Counted from the first letter of the stretch, positions 54,217 through 64,000 are shown. The stretch is DNA of 64,000 nucleotides from Pleurodeles waltl (GCF_031143425.1 NC_090438.1:757233823-757297822); one strand, 5' to 3'. A program made the numbers and translations. The notes: a model not told the origin generated them from the letters alone.

Positions 54217-54832
54217 CCTAATCAGAGCCTACCTTCCTGAGCACATTTGGTGAATCACGTATACAGGTGATGGCATATTGATTTGTTTTTATTGCCACAT
54301 TTGTATCTGTGATGTGTCTTGCTAATGAGCCTGCTCTTGTAATTATTACAGGACACTGGTCTGGAGGATCTTCTCACCTGATACTCCTATTGCTGGGCTA
54401 CCTATATTTATGCTTCCTTCTGTTTGATTAGTGGGATTTATCCCCAGCTGATATTTCTTCTGCGAGCATCAGAAGGTAATCTTACCTGCAGTATGGATGT
54501 ACAGACATGCACAGTTTTCACACCTGGCACAATCCTCAGGTGGGTTTTTATAAGAAAGTTGTCACCATGGTATTGTAAGGATACTTAACTTAATGGGTAT
54601 TACACATGCATGCCTAGAGGAAGTCCTACTTAGGCACATGTCTTTCACAGGAGATGTTTTAGGTAGCTTGCTTGACTTTCATCAGATCAGAGTAGATCGA
54701 CTTTGGCTTCAGGTCTATGAAAGATATCACATGATTGGCAGTTTAACAGGTAACAGGATAGGGCATCAGAATTCTCACAGAATATGACTCAGGCACTTTT
54801 CCCCGAAGACTACTACTATTTGGTGGGTTTCT
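54217..54832. other. AT-rich unassigned stretch
   Basis: No coding signal and no match to other parts of the window. Confidence 0.35.
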
Positions 54833-57669
54833 AGCATGGTTACTCCCACTTTTTGCCTGATGTCAGTGTGTTTAGACCGTAGTTCCCTGTGCCCTTTCCT
54901 CTAAATTTGGTTACTGGTAAATATTTTTCACCCACAATTGGCATTCTGGTGCACCTGTGTAAGTCCCTGGTATATGGTACTTAGGCATCCATGGCATTGG
55001 TACACCAGGGGTCCCCCATGGGCTGTAGCATGTATTCTGCCACCCATGGAGGCCCGCGCAAACTAGGTCTGCAGGCATGCTATCGCAGCCTGCGTGAAAC
55101 TGTACATGAACCCTTTCACCACAGATATAAGGCTTGCCTTATATATCCTGGTCACTGCACTTAGACACTGTAAGTCACCCCTCTAGTAGGCCCTGAAGCC
55201 CAAGGGCAGGGTGTATGCCCCTAAGTGTGAGGGTACCCCTGCATGAGCAGGGTGCCCTTACAGACCCCAGGTCTCATTCCCTGGACTCTGGAGGGGCGGG
55301 GAAGCCATCTTAAGGTATGTAGGTGACACTGGTCCACACAAGTGGTCCAACTACATAACGGCTTCTCTGAACCTAGGCATGTTTGGTACCAAACATTTTG
55401 GAATCATGCAACTACATCAATTCCAGTGCTAGTTGCGTGATATCATGTACTCTGAGGGTTCCTTAGAGGATCCCCCAGTTATGCCTGTGAAGCCTTATGC
55501 GGTCTAGCTGCCAGCCAACACTGCTGCTGACCCCAGACACTGTACTTCCCTCCTGCTGGCAAGCCTGGCTCAAGCTAGAGAGGCAGAACAAAAGAATTTC
55601 CTGCAAGGGAGAGGTGTGACCACCTCCCCCTGTGTATTACTTGTCTAAGGGCTGGGGTAGGGTGGCCTCTGAGTGCCATCAGACTGCTTTGAAGGGCACA
55701 ATTGGTATATCTGGTTTGCACCAGTTCAGGAATCCCCGATTCCCGCTCTGGTGCAAAAATGTACAAAGGAGGGAGGTGCACAGAGCTCTGCCAGGTGGCA
55801 ACTTAGTTCTGCCATCTTGGAAACAAGATGGGCTGAGCCCCCTGGGAGCATCTGACTGGTTAGGCCAGGTAGATGACGTCCCTGGACCCCTATGATAGGT
55901 GGGTCACATCAGTGTGACCAACCCCATTTTAGGGTTACTTAAGTGCCCCCCGTGGGTGGGTCCTCAAATTAGTCAAGCAAGAGTCTACAAGGAACTTTTT
56001 GCAAGACATCTGCTCCTGGCCTCTGGAACTGCTGCTGGTCTGCTTTGGAACCGAAATACGTCTGTTTCTGGTCAAAGGCTCCCATTGCAACATTGTTTCT
56101 CTGGATCCTGAAAGAATTCTGCAGCGTCCAAGGCTGTGCATCCTCCAGGGTTACAAGGACTCTGTTTGCACCTGCAAACACAAAGGAATCTCCTTTGGAG
56201 TGAAGTCGCTCCCCTGCGTCCGCAGGCACCTTAAGACAAGGTCGACTGGCTGGTGGGGCCTGCTGTTCCAGACATCAAAAGGCTCTGCTTCAAAGGTGGT
56301 GAGTCTGTGGCTTCCTCTGGGTCCTGCTTGTCATCTGTCCAACTTGGTAGACTATGGGCCCCGGCTTCTGCTACTGGACTGCAACCCGTATGCACTGCAG
56401 CTGTTTCTCTTGCCAAAGCTTGTTAACTCTTCCTCCAGCGCCACGAAGCCCCGGCCTCCAGCATTCTGCAACTAAAAGATCAGCTCCTGTCGATGTGGGA
56501 CTTCTGTTTTGCTGTGCTACTGAGGCCCCCTTGTGACTCCCTGTGTCCATCACCTGTGGGTCACTCATGGGGGCTCCAATGACTTCTGCTGGCCTTCCTG
56601 TGTGCTGAGGGGCAGCCCTGACTCCCCCTCAAGGGTAGAGTCCACTGAACTTTGCTAGTCTCCAAAACTCTGCAAATACCTCTTCAGCTCCTGCTTGCAT
56701 TTGCCAGTGCTTGTTGGTGAGCTGGTTGGTCACTGACCATCCTGCAATTCGGCGACCGTCCCGTGACAGCTCATAGGCAACTCCTGGGATCTTCTGCAGC
56801 TCCTGAACCCCGCAGCTGGATTTCTTGCTCCTCTGACTTGCAGGAACGTCACCTCTAGGAGGGTGGGCATTTCCACCTGCACCATCTGGGCACCTTCAAG
56901 GGTGCTGGACTCTGTCTGCTTCTTTTTCAGGTCCTCCATGTCCTGAATCTGTCCCTGGGTTCCACCAATCTAGTCCACAGGTTGTGACAGCAGCTGGACA
57001 AGCCGAGGCTTCCACTGACTTCAGAGAGAGTCCCTTCTTCCCCCTGCATCCAGGTCCTCTGGTGTAGGTACTCCTGTCTTCTGGGTATCCAGGTGGGGGC
57101 ACTCTCCAACCTTCCTCTTGTCTGTTGGTTTCCTTGGGGTCCAGTGGGAAGGGTCCTGAATCACACAAACTCCAACCACTACTCTCTGTGTTGGTCTATA
57201 GGAAGACTGGGTGGGTAACTACCTTGCACCTGGTTGTTGGGGGACACTTACCGTACTTACCTCTGGTGTTTTCATCTACCCCCGCCCCTACCTAACTACC
57301 ACACTTAACTTGGTTGGGTTCACTATTTCGCATTCCACTAACTTAGTATATGGTTTGGCTCTCCCCATAGGGCCCTGTACATTGTATGCTAGTTCTGTTG
57401 GTTATCTTGTGTATGTACTGTGTGCAGATATCTCCAAAAAGAGATATTTCAATGCTAGGCTAGTAGTAGTGTTTTAATAAAGAATCCTTTACTTTTACAA
57501 CACTTGTGTGGTTCTTTCTTGTGAGAGAATGACTGACTGACTACTGTGGTATTGCAAGTGATTGACATTCCTCCTGGACAAGCTCCAGCTACTCGCCTCA
57601 GCTACTCCTAGACAGCTTTTGCTATCTGGACACCTATTCACTATCACCAAAGGTTGCCTGGACACAATA

Positions 57670-57672
<3 letters not shown>
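54833..57672 (+). mobile_element. Long LTR, family LTR2, plus orientation
   Basis: The 5' part (TTACTCCCACTTTTTGCCTG, missing about the first 25 bp) and the body match the LTR2 copies at 46.35-49.16 kb and 15.25-17.95 kb in opposite orientation. AATAAA lies at 57,476-57,481, followed by a GTGTGG-rich stretch, as expected at the R end. The 3' end (TTGCCTGGACACAATATAGG) is of the same subgroup as the copy starting at 46,350 and passes into a GT microsatellite. No internal gypsy sequence adjoins it, so it is a solo LTR or a fragment. A target duplication was not found. Confidence 0.78.
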
Positions 57673-57767
<95 letters not shown>

Positions 57768-57772
57768 TATAT

Positions 57773-57815
<43 letters not shown>

Positions 57816-57817
57816 TA
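57673..57817. repeat. GT / AT compound microsatellite
   Basis: A GT run at 57,673-57,730 is followed by TA runs and short CA runs. It starts at the 3' edge of the LTR2 copy. Readings of C-V or Y-I repeats across it are artefacts. Confidence 0.97.
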
Positions 57818-57869
57818 CATACAGTGTTAAGTACACGTTTTGTTATTGTCTAATTTTAGGCTTTTAGTT

Positions 57870-57935
57870 TCCTGCAGTTTCCACGTCCTGAGGAGGCCTT
57901 GGGGATTAAAAAGGCCAAAACGCTTCAACCTTTGT
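57870..57935 (+). ncRNA. Hammerhead-ribozyme-like motif, degenerate
   Basis: At 57,888-57,894 the sequence reads CTGAGGA, which fits the hammerhead core C-U-G-A-N-G-A. GGCC (57,895) pairs with GGCC (57,913) around a 14-nt loop, the place of stem II. AAAA (57,917) follows where the core requires G-A-A-A. The G-to-A change should stop cleavage. Such minimal hammerheads are known in retroelements of amphibians, for example Penelope-like elements. No partner domain was found nearby, and stems I and III were not resolved. Confidence 0.35.
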
Positions 57936-58439
57936 TTTGGAGGAGCCCCATAAGACATATTGTGAGATTAACATTGAGTCAAAAGGATATTTGGTAAAGG
58001 GAGATACCCTGTACACCTAAGACTCTATGGCTACCCCAAGGTGGAATCACATTTGGATTCTTTATGTAATCACATAATTGTGAGCAATAAGGAAAGAAGG
58101 TGAACCAGGACTTTTTAAACAAAAAGCAAATAGAAAAGAAATGAAAGGAAAATTCACTCCTAGGTGAGAGTGAAAAATTGGGACACAAAAAATTGTATAC
58201 ATATATGTGTGTTTATGTTTTGAAAAGTAGTTATTTGTGTGTGTTGTTGTTTTGTATCAAATGATAAATAACCACACAGAGTGTAATTGTATGCATAGGC
58301 ATGCTTAGGAATTTGATTTATGTGGAATTAAATTGATTATCTGGAAACAATTGATGGTTTCTTGGTTGATTTGAGGTATTGCACATTCATTTATCCCTTT
58401 GTTGTACCACAGTTCTATAGTTGTTTTGCAGGGCCCAAG
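57936..58439. other. AT-rich unassigned stretch
   Basis: No coding signal. It may be part of the element that carried the hammerhead-like motif. Confidence 0.35.
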
Positions 58440-58755
58440 GTACATGGGGGGTGAGATAGGCAAACCCTCTCTTTTTTATGTTTTTTGCAGGCATTGCTCC
58501 CATCAGCAATAGCTTGGGAGAATATGGCCCGGGTCTCCGAGACTGTAGGCAGCACTTGTGCAACCGAATCCCACAGTGTGCTAGTACCAGCCCATTTGCA
58601 CACGGTGTTCACTTACACAGTGCTAGGCTGGTGGAAGAGAATCATCTTTCTGAAGGTATCCAGCCTCGTGGATTCCCTGTCCGGTGGAGTGGTAGGAAAT
58701 ATGATGGAGTTGTTATCCTGGAAATGGAAATTTGGAGCCCCAAGCTCTCCGGGGT
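58440..58755 (-). pseudogene. DIRS gag fragment
   Basis: On the minus strand, STLWDSVAQVLPTVSETRAI followed by FSQAIADG corresponds to the DIRS ORF1 region just before the helices seen in E1 and E2 (V-A-Q-L-V-P-x-V-S-E-E-D-x-A-I-L-x-Q-A-L-x-D-G in E1). The nucleotide match to 26.6-26.8 kb (AGGCTGGTGGAAGA, CCCTRTCCGGTGGAGTG) is also clear. It is an isolated scrap, cut by a LINE tail on the right. Confidence 0.72.
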
Positions 58756-58756
58756 T

Positions 58757-59027
58757 TTATTTTACTAAAATTTGTAAAGCGCACTAACATCCGCAAGGTT
58801 ATACTGGCAATGAGTAGGTGTGTGTGCCTAGCCCTACTTATGGTACTTTAGTAAATTAAAAAGCCAGGTCTTCAGCTTCTTGTGGAATTCCAGAAGAGAG
58901 GAGGAGGCTCTGATGTGGAGGGAGGTTGGTCCACAGTTTAGAAGCGATGTAAGAGAATGCTCGTCCTCCTAATGTGGTTCTGTGTATGCGTGGAATGTTG
59001 GTGACTCGGAGTCCTGGATGGCTGGTG
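58757..59027 (-). pseudogene. Non-LTR retrotransposon RT tail and 3' UTR
   Basis: The minus strand reads GGRAFSYIASKLWTNLPPH, then SSGIPQEAEDLAF in a shifted frame. This is the end of many CR1/L2/Rex1/Jockey-type ORF2 proteins (G-x-R-x-F-S-x-x-A-x-x-L-W-N-x-L-P ... F-K-x-x-L-K-T-x-L-F). A 3' UTR with GTGCGCTTTACAAAT follows to about 58,757. It is 5'-truncated, as usual for LINEs, and lies between a DIRS scrap and a truncated LTR1. It is not L1-like, so it adds a second LINE type to the window. Confidence 0.72.
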
Positions 59028-59743
59028 GAGCCCACATTGGAGTCGGGCAGGTTTTCAGGGGGCATCTCTAAGATGCCCTCTGGGTGTATTTTTACAATAA
59101 AGTGCACACTGGCATGAGTGTGCATTTATTGTGCTGAGAAGTTTGATACCAAACTTCCCAGTTTTCAGTGTAGCCATTATGGTGCTGTGGAGTTTGTGTT
59201 TGGCAAACTCCCAGACCATATACTCTTATGGCTACCCTGCATTTACAATGTCTAAGGTTTTGCTTAGACATTGTAGGGGCATAGCGCTCCTGCACATATG
59301 CCCTCACCTGTGGTATAGTGCACCCTGCCTTAGGGCTGTAAGGCCTGCTAGAAGGGTGACTTACCTATGCCACAGGCAGTGTGAAGTGGGCATGGCACTC
59401 TGAGGGGCGTGCCATGTCGACTTAGCCATTTTCTCCCCACCAGCACACACAAGCTGTGAGGCAGTGTGCATGTGCTGAGTGAGGGGTACTCAGGGTGGCA
59501 TAAGACATGCTGCAGCCCTTAGAGACCTTCCCTGGCATCAGGGCCCTTGGTACTAGGGGTACCATTTACAAGGGATCTGTGTGCCAGGGCTGTGCCAATT
59601 GTGGGAACAAAGGTACAGTTTTGGGAAAGAACACTGGTGCTGGGGTCTGGTTAGCAGGGTCCCAGCACACATTCAATCATAGCTGGCATCTGCAAAAGGC
59701 AAAAAGTCAGGGGGTAACCATGCCAAGGAGGCATTTCCTTACA
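59028..59743 (-). mobile_element. 3' LTR1 of element B, truncated
   Basis: From TGTAAGGAAATGCC at 59,743 downward it matches the first 0.7 kb of the solo LTR1 at 28,614 and the copy ending at 11,780. The remaining 1.9 kb is missing, replaced by the LINE tail. It directly follows the purine tract of gypsy element B on the minus strand, which ties the LTR1 family to element B. Confidence 0.87.
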
Positions 59744-59759
59744 CAACCCCCCCCACACA

Positions 59760-60229
59760 CACACACAAACGAAAGAGGATAAGACTAACATTTCCCAAGA
59801 GTCTTCATTTTTTAAGTGGAAGAACCTGGAAAGGCCATCAGCATTGGCATGGGCAGTCACAGGTCTGTGTTCCACTATAAAGTCCATTCCCTGTAGGGAG
59901 ATGGACCACCTCAACAATTTTGGATTTTCACTTTTCATTTGCATTAGCCATCTGAGAGGTCTGTAGTCAGTTTGAACAACACAGTGAGTGCCAAACAAGT
60001 ATGGCCCCAGTTTTTTCAGGGACCTAACCACAGCAAAGGCCTCCCTCTCAATGGCACTCCAATGCTTCTCCCTGGGGATTAACCTCCTACTAAGAAAAGC
60101 AACAGGCTTGTCAAGGCCATCATCATTGGTTTGGGACAGGACTGCTCCTATCCCATGTTCAGAAGCATCTGGCTCCACAATGAATTGCTTAGAATAATCT
60201 GGAGCTTTTAGAACTGGTGCTGAGCACAC
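59760..60229 (-). pseudogene. Gypsy RNase H (element B)
   Basis: Open from 60,229 downward: KQFIVEPDASEHGIGAVLSQ has the first Asp (E-P-D-A-S). HWSAIEREAFAVVRSLKKLG has the Glu. VVQTDYRPLRWLM has the next Asp (T-D-Y, where T-D-H is usual). NADGLSRFFHL near 59,820 is the C-terminal A-D-x-L-S-R motif. This is one of the best-kept domains in the window, with all acidic residues present. It lies last before the LTR, which agrees with the Gmr1 order. Confidence 0.9.
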
Positions 60230-61060
60230 TGCTTCTTTTAGGGTGTCAAAGGCCTTTTGATAGTCAAGGGTCTAGGTTACCTTCTATGGCATTTTCTTTG
60301 AGGTCAGTTCAGTGAGGTGAGTCACAAAGGACCCATATCAGTTCAGAAAACCTCCTGTAGTACCCAATCAAGCCAAAGAATGCCCTGACTTGAGACTGGG
60401 TTTTTGGAGCTTCCCAGTCCCGAATTGTCTGGATCTTGGGTTATAAGGGTTGCACTTTGCCTTCACCTACAAGGTGACCCAAGTATACAACTGTGCCCTG
60501 CCCTATTTGGCACTTAAATGCTTTACTAGAGAGTCCTGCTGTTTGCAAGGCCTGCAAAACCTTCCCCAGGTGGACGAGGTGATCCTGCCAGCTGGAGCTG
60601 AAGACAGCAATATCATCTAGATATGCTGCACTAAAGGACTACAAACCAGCAAGGGCTTGATTCACCAACCCTTGGAAGGTGGCAGGAGCATTATTTAAGC
60701 CAAAGGGCAGAACAGTGAACTGATAATGCCCATCAGGTGTAGAAAATGCTGTGTCTTCTTCTGCTCCAGGTGCCATCCTAATTTGCCAGTACCCTGCAGT
60801 TAAGACAAAGGTACTATTTGGATATGGCAACAATGACTTTTGTTTAGCTGCACATTCCTGTCAGTTAAGCTAGTTGAACAAACGGTGCTCAAAACACTAT
60901 ACACATACCTGCTGCCAAAGTACATATACTGGCAAGAAAGTAAAATTCAACCAGTTAAGTCAAAGGTACTCAGAAATTTGGCTGCACCTAACTTGTCAAT
61001 TAATTCATCAGCTCTGGGTATGGGGTGTACCTTTTCCAAGTACTCAGCCATCCTTGAGCG
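60230..61060 (-). pseudogene. Gypsy reverse transcriptase (element B)
   Basis: HPIPRADELIDKLGAAKFLS and FDLTG (near 60,965-61,030) are the entry to the palm with the first Asp. The reading is then interrupted by a 136-bp insertion and resumes at 60,795 with [20 protein letters not shown] and [19 protein letters not shown] stop near 60,638 precedes AAYLDDIAVFSSSW, with the Y-L-D-D box intact (near 60,620). The thumb (VRAFFGLIGYYRRF near 60,360) lies in another frame, and further stops occur to 60,230. The fingers are missing. Confidence 0.88.
60797..60970. mobile_element. 136-bp insertion flanked by a 19-bp direct repeat
   Basis: CAGTTAAGACAAAGGTACT (60,797-60,815) and CAGTTAAGTCAAAGGTACT (60,952-60,970) differ at one base and bracket 136 bp that interrupts the RT palm of element B. 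A long flanking repeat is the signature of LINE-driven retroposition. The insert has no ORF and no clear A-tail. It does not match other parts of the window. It may be a SINE or retroposed small RNA, or a local duplication followed by divergence. Confidence 0.7.
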
Positions 61061-61850
61061 TAAGCCAATCACAGTCTACCACATCTTGTTTGGGCTCATG
61101 GAGAGGCCTCTCCCAGCCTTCTCTAACAAGTGCCAGTAGTCCCCTTACAGGATGGCCAAACAGAAGCTCAAAGGGGGAAAACCCTACTCCCTTCTGTGGC
61201 ACCTCTCTGTAGGCAAACAACAGGCATGACAGGAGGACATCCCATCTCCTTTTGAGTTGTTCAAGGTGCCCCATGATCATGGTCTTCAATGTCTTGTTAA
61301 ACCTTTCAACAAGATCACTGGTTTGTGGAAGATATGGTGTGGTGAATTTGTGAGTCACCCCACACTCATTCCACAAGTGTTTGAGGTAAGCTGACATGAA
61401 GTTTGTACCTCTGTCAGAAACCACCTCCTTAGCAAAACCCACTCTGGTAAAAATACCAATTAGGGCTTTGGCTATTGCAGAGGCAGTAGTTGACCTAAGG
61501 GAATTGCTTCAGGGTATCTGGTAGCATGATCCACTACTGCCAGTATGTATTGGTTCCCTGAGTCTGTGGGAGGCTCTAGTGGTCCCACAATGCCCACATC
61601 AACCCTTTCAAAGGGGACCCACACCACTGGAAGTGGAATGAGTTGGCCTTTGGATGGCCACCTGTCTTACCACTCGCCTGACAGGTGGCACAGGAGCTGC
61701 AAACTCCCTTTCTTTCTGGGACATGTTGGGCCAATAGAAAGAGCTCACTAATCTGTACCATGTCTTGGTCTGTACCAAATGTCCAGCTAAGGGAATGTCA
61801 TGGGCCAGTGTGAGGATAAACTCTCTAAACTCTTGAGGCGCTCCCACTCT
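61044..61850 (-). pseudogene. Gypsy integrase upstream of RT (element B)
   Basis: From 61,850 downward: LTLAHDIPLAGHLVQTKTWY, FYWPNMSQKE and C-x-x-C (CATC) form the H2C2 end. VPFERVDVGIVGPLEP near 61,600 is the first core strand, where the family's G-V-D appears changed so that the Asp is displaced or lost. EVVSDRGTNFMSAYLKHLW near 61,410 has the second Asp, and PQTSDLVERFNKTLKTMI near 61,320 the Glu. FELLFGHPVRGLLAL near 61,150 starts the C-terminal part, which ends at a stop at 61,044. It lies between protease and RT, opposite to ordinary gypsy order. Confidence 0.88.
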
Positions 61851-62317
61851 CCTAGTGGCACCAGGCCTGGGATCTCTTCCCTCAGTGTAAAGGAGTCCAT
61901 CCTCCCAATAGATCCTGTGGGAGACACTGACATCTCCCTTCTCCTGTTCAGCAGCTTGCTGTCCCAGGCTTTGAAGAGTGGGTCAAGTCTTTTGCCCTGG
62001 CACAGCTGTTCCCTTGAGGGTCCCCTTGTGCCCAGGAGCTCTACCTGGTAAGGCTCCAGCTCCATGGACTCAGTTCCCTGAGGGGATAAGACATCTACCT
62101 GGGAATAGAGGTCTTGCTTCTTGTTGTGCTCAGAGGCTGGTACCTCAGTCCTCTTACCTTTTCTCTTGGAAGGTTGGGACATTATTCCAGGCTTCAACGC
62201 TTCTTTTGCACCCTGTGCTCTGCTCTGTGCTCTTGTTTTTACACACACCAGTTCAGGGATACCCAGCATAGCTGCATGGGTTTTGAGTTCTACCCCAGCC
62301 CATACTGAGGACTCCAA
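61787..62317 (-). pseudogene. Pol linker between protease and integrase (element B)
   Basis: An open stretch of 176 codons that starts SSVWAGVELKTHAAMLGIPE, after a P-V-E-C-L-G-N-D-type sequence near 62,330. It contains a charged low-complexity part (KRKGKRTEVPASEHNKKQD) and ends in an integrase N-part (LRE.EIPGLVPLGEWERLKSL), which merges with the H2C2 region in another frame. This linker is usual in gypsy pol. Here it connects protease directly to integrase, with no RT between, which supports the copia-like order. Confidence 0.75.
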
Positions 62318-62438
62318 ATCATTCCCTAGCTAACATTCTACTGGGATAGCAGAAGAGACCACTACCTGTTTCAGGCCAATAACCCCTCCCTATTCTAAAG
62401 TCACTATTGCCATTGGATAGATCTTAGTCACATTGACA

Positions 62439-62700
62439 TTATTGGTAACTGGTTTGTCCAGCCAAATACTGTTCTGGGGAAACCAGTTTATTTGTCACCA
62501 TGGTGATGATGGCACCTTTATCCCCCAGGGCTTCTACCTTTGTCCAATTTATCAAGAGCTGCTGCCTGTATTTTTGCATGTTAGGCAGCCAGGCAGCTAG
62601 TGTGGCTATTCCCACCACACCCTCAGAGACTAAAGTAGCTTCAGTGTGAACCCCGATTTTCTTTGGGCACACTGTTGATCCCACCTGGAGACTGGCTATT
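62439..62700 (-). pseudogene. Retropepsin-like protease (element B)
   Basis: YRQQLLINWTKVEALGDKGA and IITMVTNKLVSPEQYL near 62,500-62,570 match the retropepsin active-site strand (V-x-A-L-L-D-T-G-A-S-x-T-M/L-V). D-T-G is changed to D-K-G. It is in one frame with the CCHC part upstream, so Gag-Pro is continuous here. It would cut the polyprotein. Confidence 0.75.
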
Positions 62701-63983
62701 CCAGTGCTAACTGGAGCAGAGTTAGTGGGAATCTTTTTGGGACAGGCCATGTCTCCAGTTTGGTGTCCATGCTGTTTACAGTTGTGACACCAGGCCTTCT
62801 TTGGATCAAAGTTTTTACCCTTATACCCATTTGTGGACTGTGAAGAGGCTCGGAGCCCACCCTCCTGAGCAGGTTTTTGGGGCCCTTGAGAAGACTCTTT
62901 AGTTTTGTCCTTGGGTGTCTCACCACCCTTCCCCTGGGGAGGCTTTGTGACCCCTTTCTTTTGGTCACCCCCTGTGGAAGTCTTGGTCACCCTTGTCTTG
63001 ACCCAATGGTCTGCTTTCTTTTCTAATTTTTGGGGAAAAATTGGAGCTAGGTCTACCAGATGTTGATGCAACTTATCATTCCTTAGGTCATTAGGTGTTC
63101 CGTCATAAACAAATTATAAACCCCATCATAGTCATGCACTCCACTGCCATTTATCCAACCATCTAGTGTCTTTAATGAACAGTCAACAAAGTCAACCCAG
63201 GTCCGGCTCGAGGTTTTGTGAGCCCCCCTGAACCTCAGCCTGCACTCCTCATTAGTGAATCCAAAGCCCTCCATTAGGATAGCCTTCATGAGGTCATAAG
63301 ATTCAGCATATTTACCAGAGAGTGTGAGGAGTCTATCCCTACACTTACCAGTGAACATTTCCCAAAGGACAGCTCCCCAGTGAGATCTGTTTAACTTTGT
63401 TAGCACAAGCCCTCTCAAAAGCTGTGAACCACTTGGTGATATCATCATCCTCTTCATATTTTGAGACAACCCCTGTGGGGATTTTTAGGATGTCATTATT
63501 CTCTCTGACCCTATTTATGTTGCTGCCACCATTAATGGGTGCAAAGCCTATTTCTGCTCTCTCCCATTCTATAGCTAGGAGTTGTTGCGCCAAAGCTAAC
63601 CTTTTGGCCATCCTTGCTAAAAGGATGTCCTCTTCATTGAGGCTGCCCTCAATATTCCCAGAGGAACTGGACTCCCCTGTGGAAGATCCAGAAAGTACTA
63701 TCAGTGGAGACAGGGATCTTGGAATCCTGGTCTCCTTAGTTAGGTTAGTAGTGGGGAGTTCGACCTCATGATCCCCAACTTCTTCCCCATCTGAGGGGAG
63801 GTCTTCCTCCTCAGTAGAGTGGTCCCTAATGTACTCTGCCAAGAGCTCCTGGAGCTGTATCTTGGTAGGGTTGGAACTAGTTCTCCTTTTTTTCAGCTTA
63901 CAGAGGGACCTTAGCCCTGCCATCCCTAAATGGAGGTAAGGAGTGAGGTTAAGTTCCATCACTATTTCCTCTGAGTTGCTCAT
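62700..63983 (-). pseudogene. Gmr1-like Gag with SCAN-like capsid and zinc knuckle (element B)
   Basis: The start ATG at 63,983 (MSNSEEIVMELNLTPYLHL) opens a charged N-part with an acidic stretch (EEEDLPSDGEE) and the capsid start KYEEDDDITKWFTAFERAC. A shift near 63,370 leads into the frame with RDRLLTLSGKYAESYDLMKA, then GFTNEECRLRFRGAHK, LDGWINGSGVHDYDGVYNLF and TEHLMT. This is the SCAN-like layout: a helix before, R-L-R-F-R, W-x-x-G/P, then L-F-x-x-E-x-L. A stop at 63,083 precedes a Lys/Gln/Pro-rich basic region and CHNCKQHGHQTGDMAC near 62,790 (zinc knuckle with a longer last spacing). It would build the particle and bind RNA. Confidence 0.85.
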
Positions 63984-64000
63984 TATGCTACTTCAGTTGG

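Larger units (their letters stand above)
59744..64000 (-). mobile_element. Gmr1-like Ty3/gypsy element B, internal region
   Basis: On the minus strand the order from 63,983 down is gag, protease, integrase, reverse transcriptase, RNase H, purine tract (GGGGGGGGTTG at 59,744-59,755) and LTR1. This is again the copia-like order of the Gmr1 group. Part of the integrase C-terminus and the RT fingers is deleted between 61,040 and 61,085, so the integrase reading passes almost directly into the RT palm. A 136-bp insertion lies in the palm. The 5' LTR and leader lie beyond the window. Sequence similarity to A and C is at domain level only. Confidence 0.87.

Noticed and set aside
57495..57867. Readings with runs of Val-Cys or Tyr-Ile
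   Set aside because: Direct translation of the GT and AT microsatellite.
60816..60951. The 136-bp insert as a U6 or H/ACA RNA copy
   Set aside because: Only short words (such as CATATACT) resemble U6, and no H or ACA box fits at the expected ends.

Overview
The window holds no recognisable cellular gene. It is a dense, nested pile of old transposable elements, almost all of them broken by stops, frameshifts, deletions or later insertions. The mix suggests a giant-genome amphibian, most likely a salamander or newt: several tyrosine-recombinase (YR) retrotransposons of DIRS and Ngaro type, Ty3/gypsy elements with copia-like domain order (Gmr1-like) and LTRs of about 2.6 kb, a Mag-type gypsy element, L1-like LINEs, a piggyBac element, palindromic MITEs and a satellite array. 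The host assignment is an inference from this mix and was not tested by any search.

Layout. 1-5.1 kb: a 5'-truncated long LTR (family LTR2) abutting a minus-strand DIRS relic, then an unassigned stretch. 5.1-9.1 kb: a palindromic MITE with a 5-bp target duplication, then a 3'-truncated piggyBac element with tandem repeats on both sides of a dead transposase. 9.1-11.8 kb: a solo long LTR (family LTR1). 11.8-14.6 kb: a Ngaro-like YR element (RT, RNase H, YR, start of an SGNH-hydrolase-like ORF) with a three-hairpin insertion in its RT. 14.6-22.7 kb: Gmr1-like element A, two LTRs around gag-PR-IN-RT-RH, with an LTR2 copy inserted in its leader. 22.7-28 kb: an L1-like ORF2 tail and two DIRS pieces joined terminus to terminus. 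28-39.4 kb: Gmr1-like element C, interrupted by a clean solo LTR1 (target duplication CCAAG) and by a complete 5-kb Mag-like element (target duplication ATGCC). 39.4-42.2 kb: the 3' end of Gmr1-like element D, an inverted repeat and a 1.7-kb satellite. 42.2-49.2 kb: a second L1-like fragment, a fragment of the C-family leader, unassigned DNA and another LTR2. 49.2-54.2 kb: the best-preserved DIRS element, with inverted terminal repeats at both ends. 54.2-59.7 kb: an LTR2 copy, microsatellites, a hammerhead-like motif, a DIRS gag scrap, a LINE tail and a truncated LTR1. 59.7-64 kb: Gmr1-like element B on the minus strand (RH, RT, IN, PR, gag), running off the window end.

How the parts relate. 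Solo LTR1 copies at 9.1 and 28.6 kb belong to the same family as the 3' LTR of element B. LTR2 copies belong to the family of element D. Elements A, B and C share three traits: a capsid C-terminal region resembling the vertebrate SCAN domain, integrase upstream of reverse transcriptase (seen in A and B), and a degraded protease. No element looks able to move by itself. Insertion order can be read in places: C is older than both the Mag-like element and the solo LTR1 that interrupt it, and A is older than the LTR2 copy in its leader.
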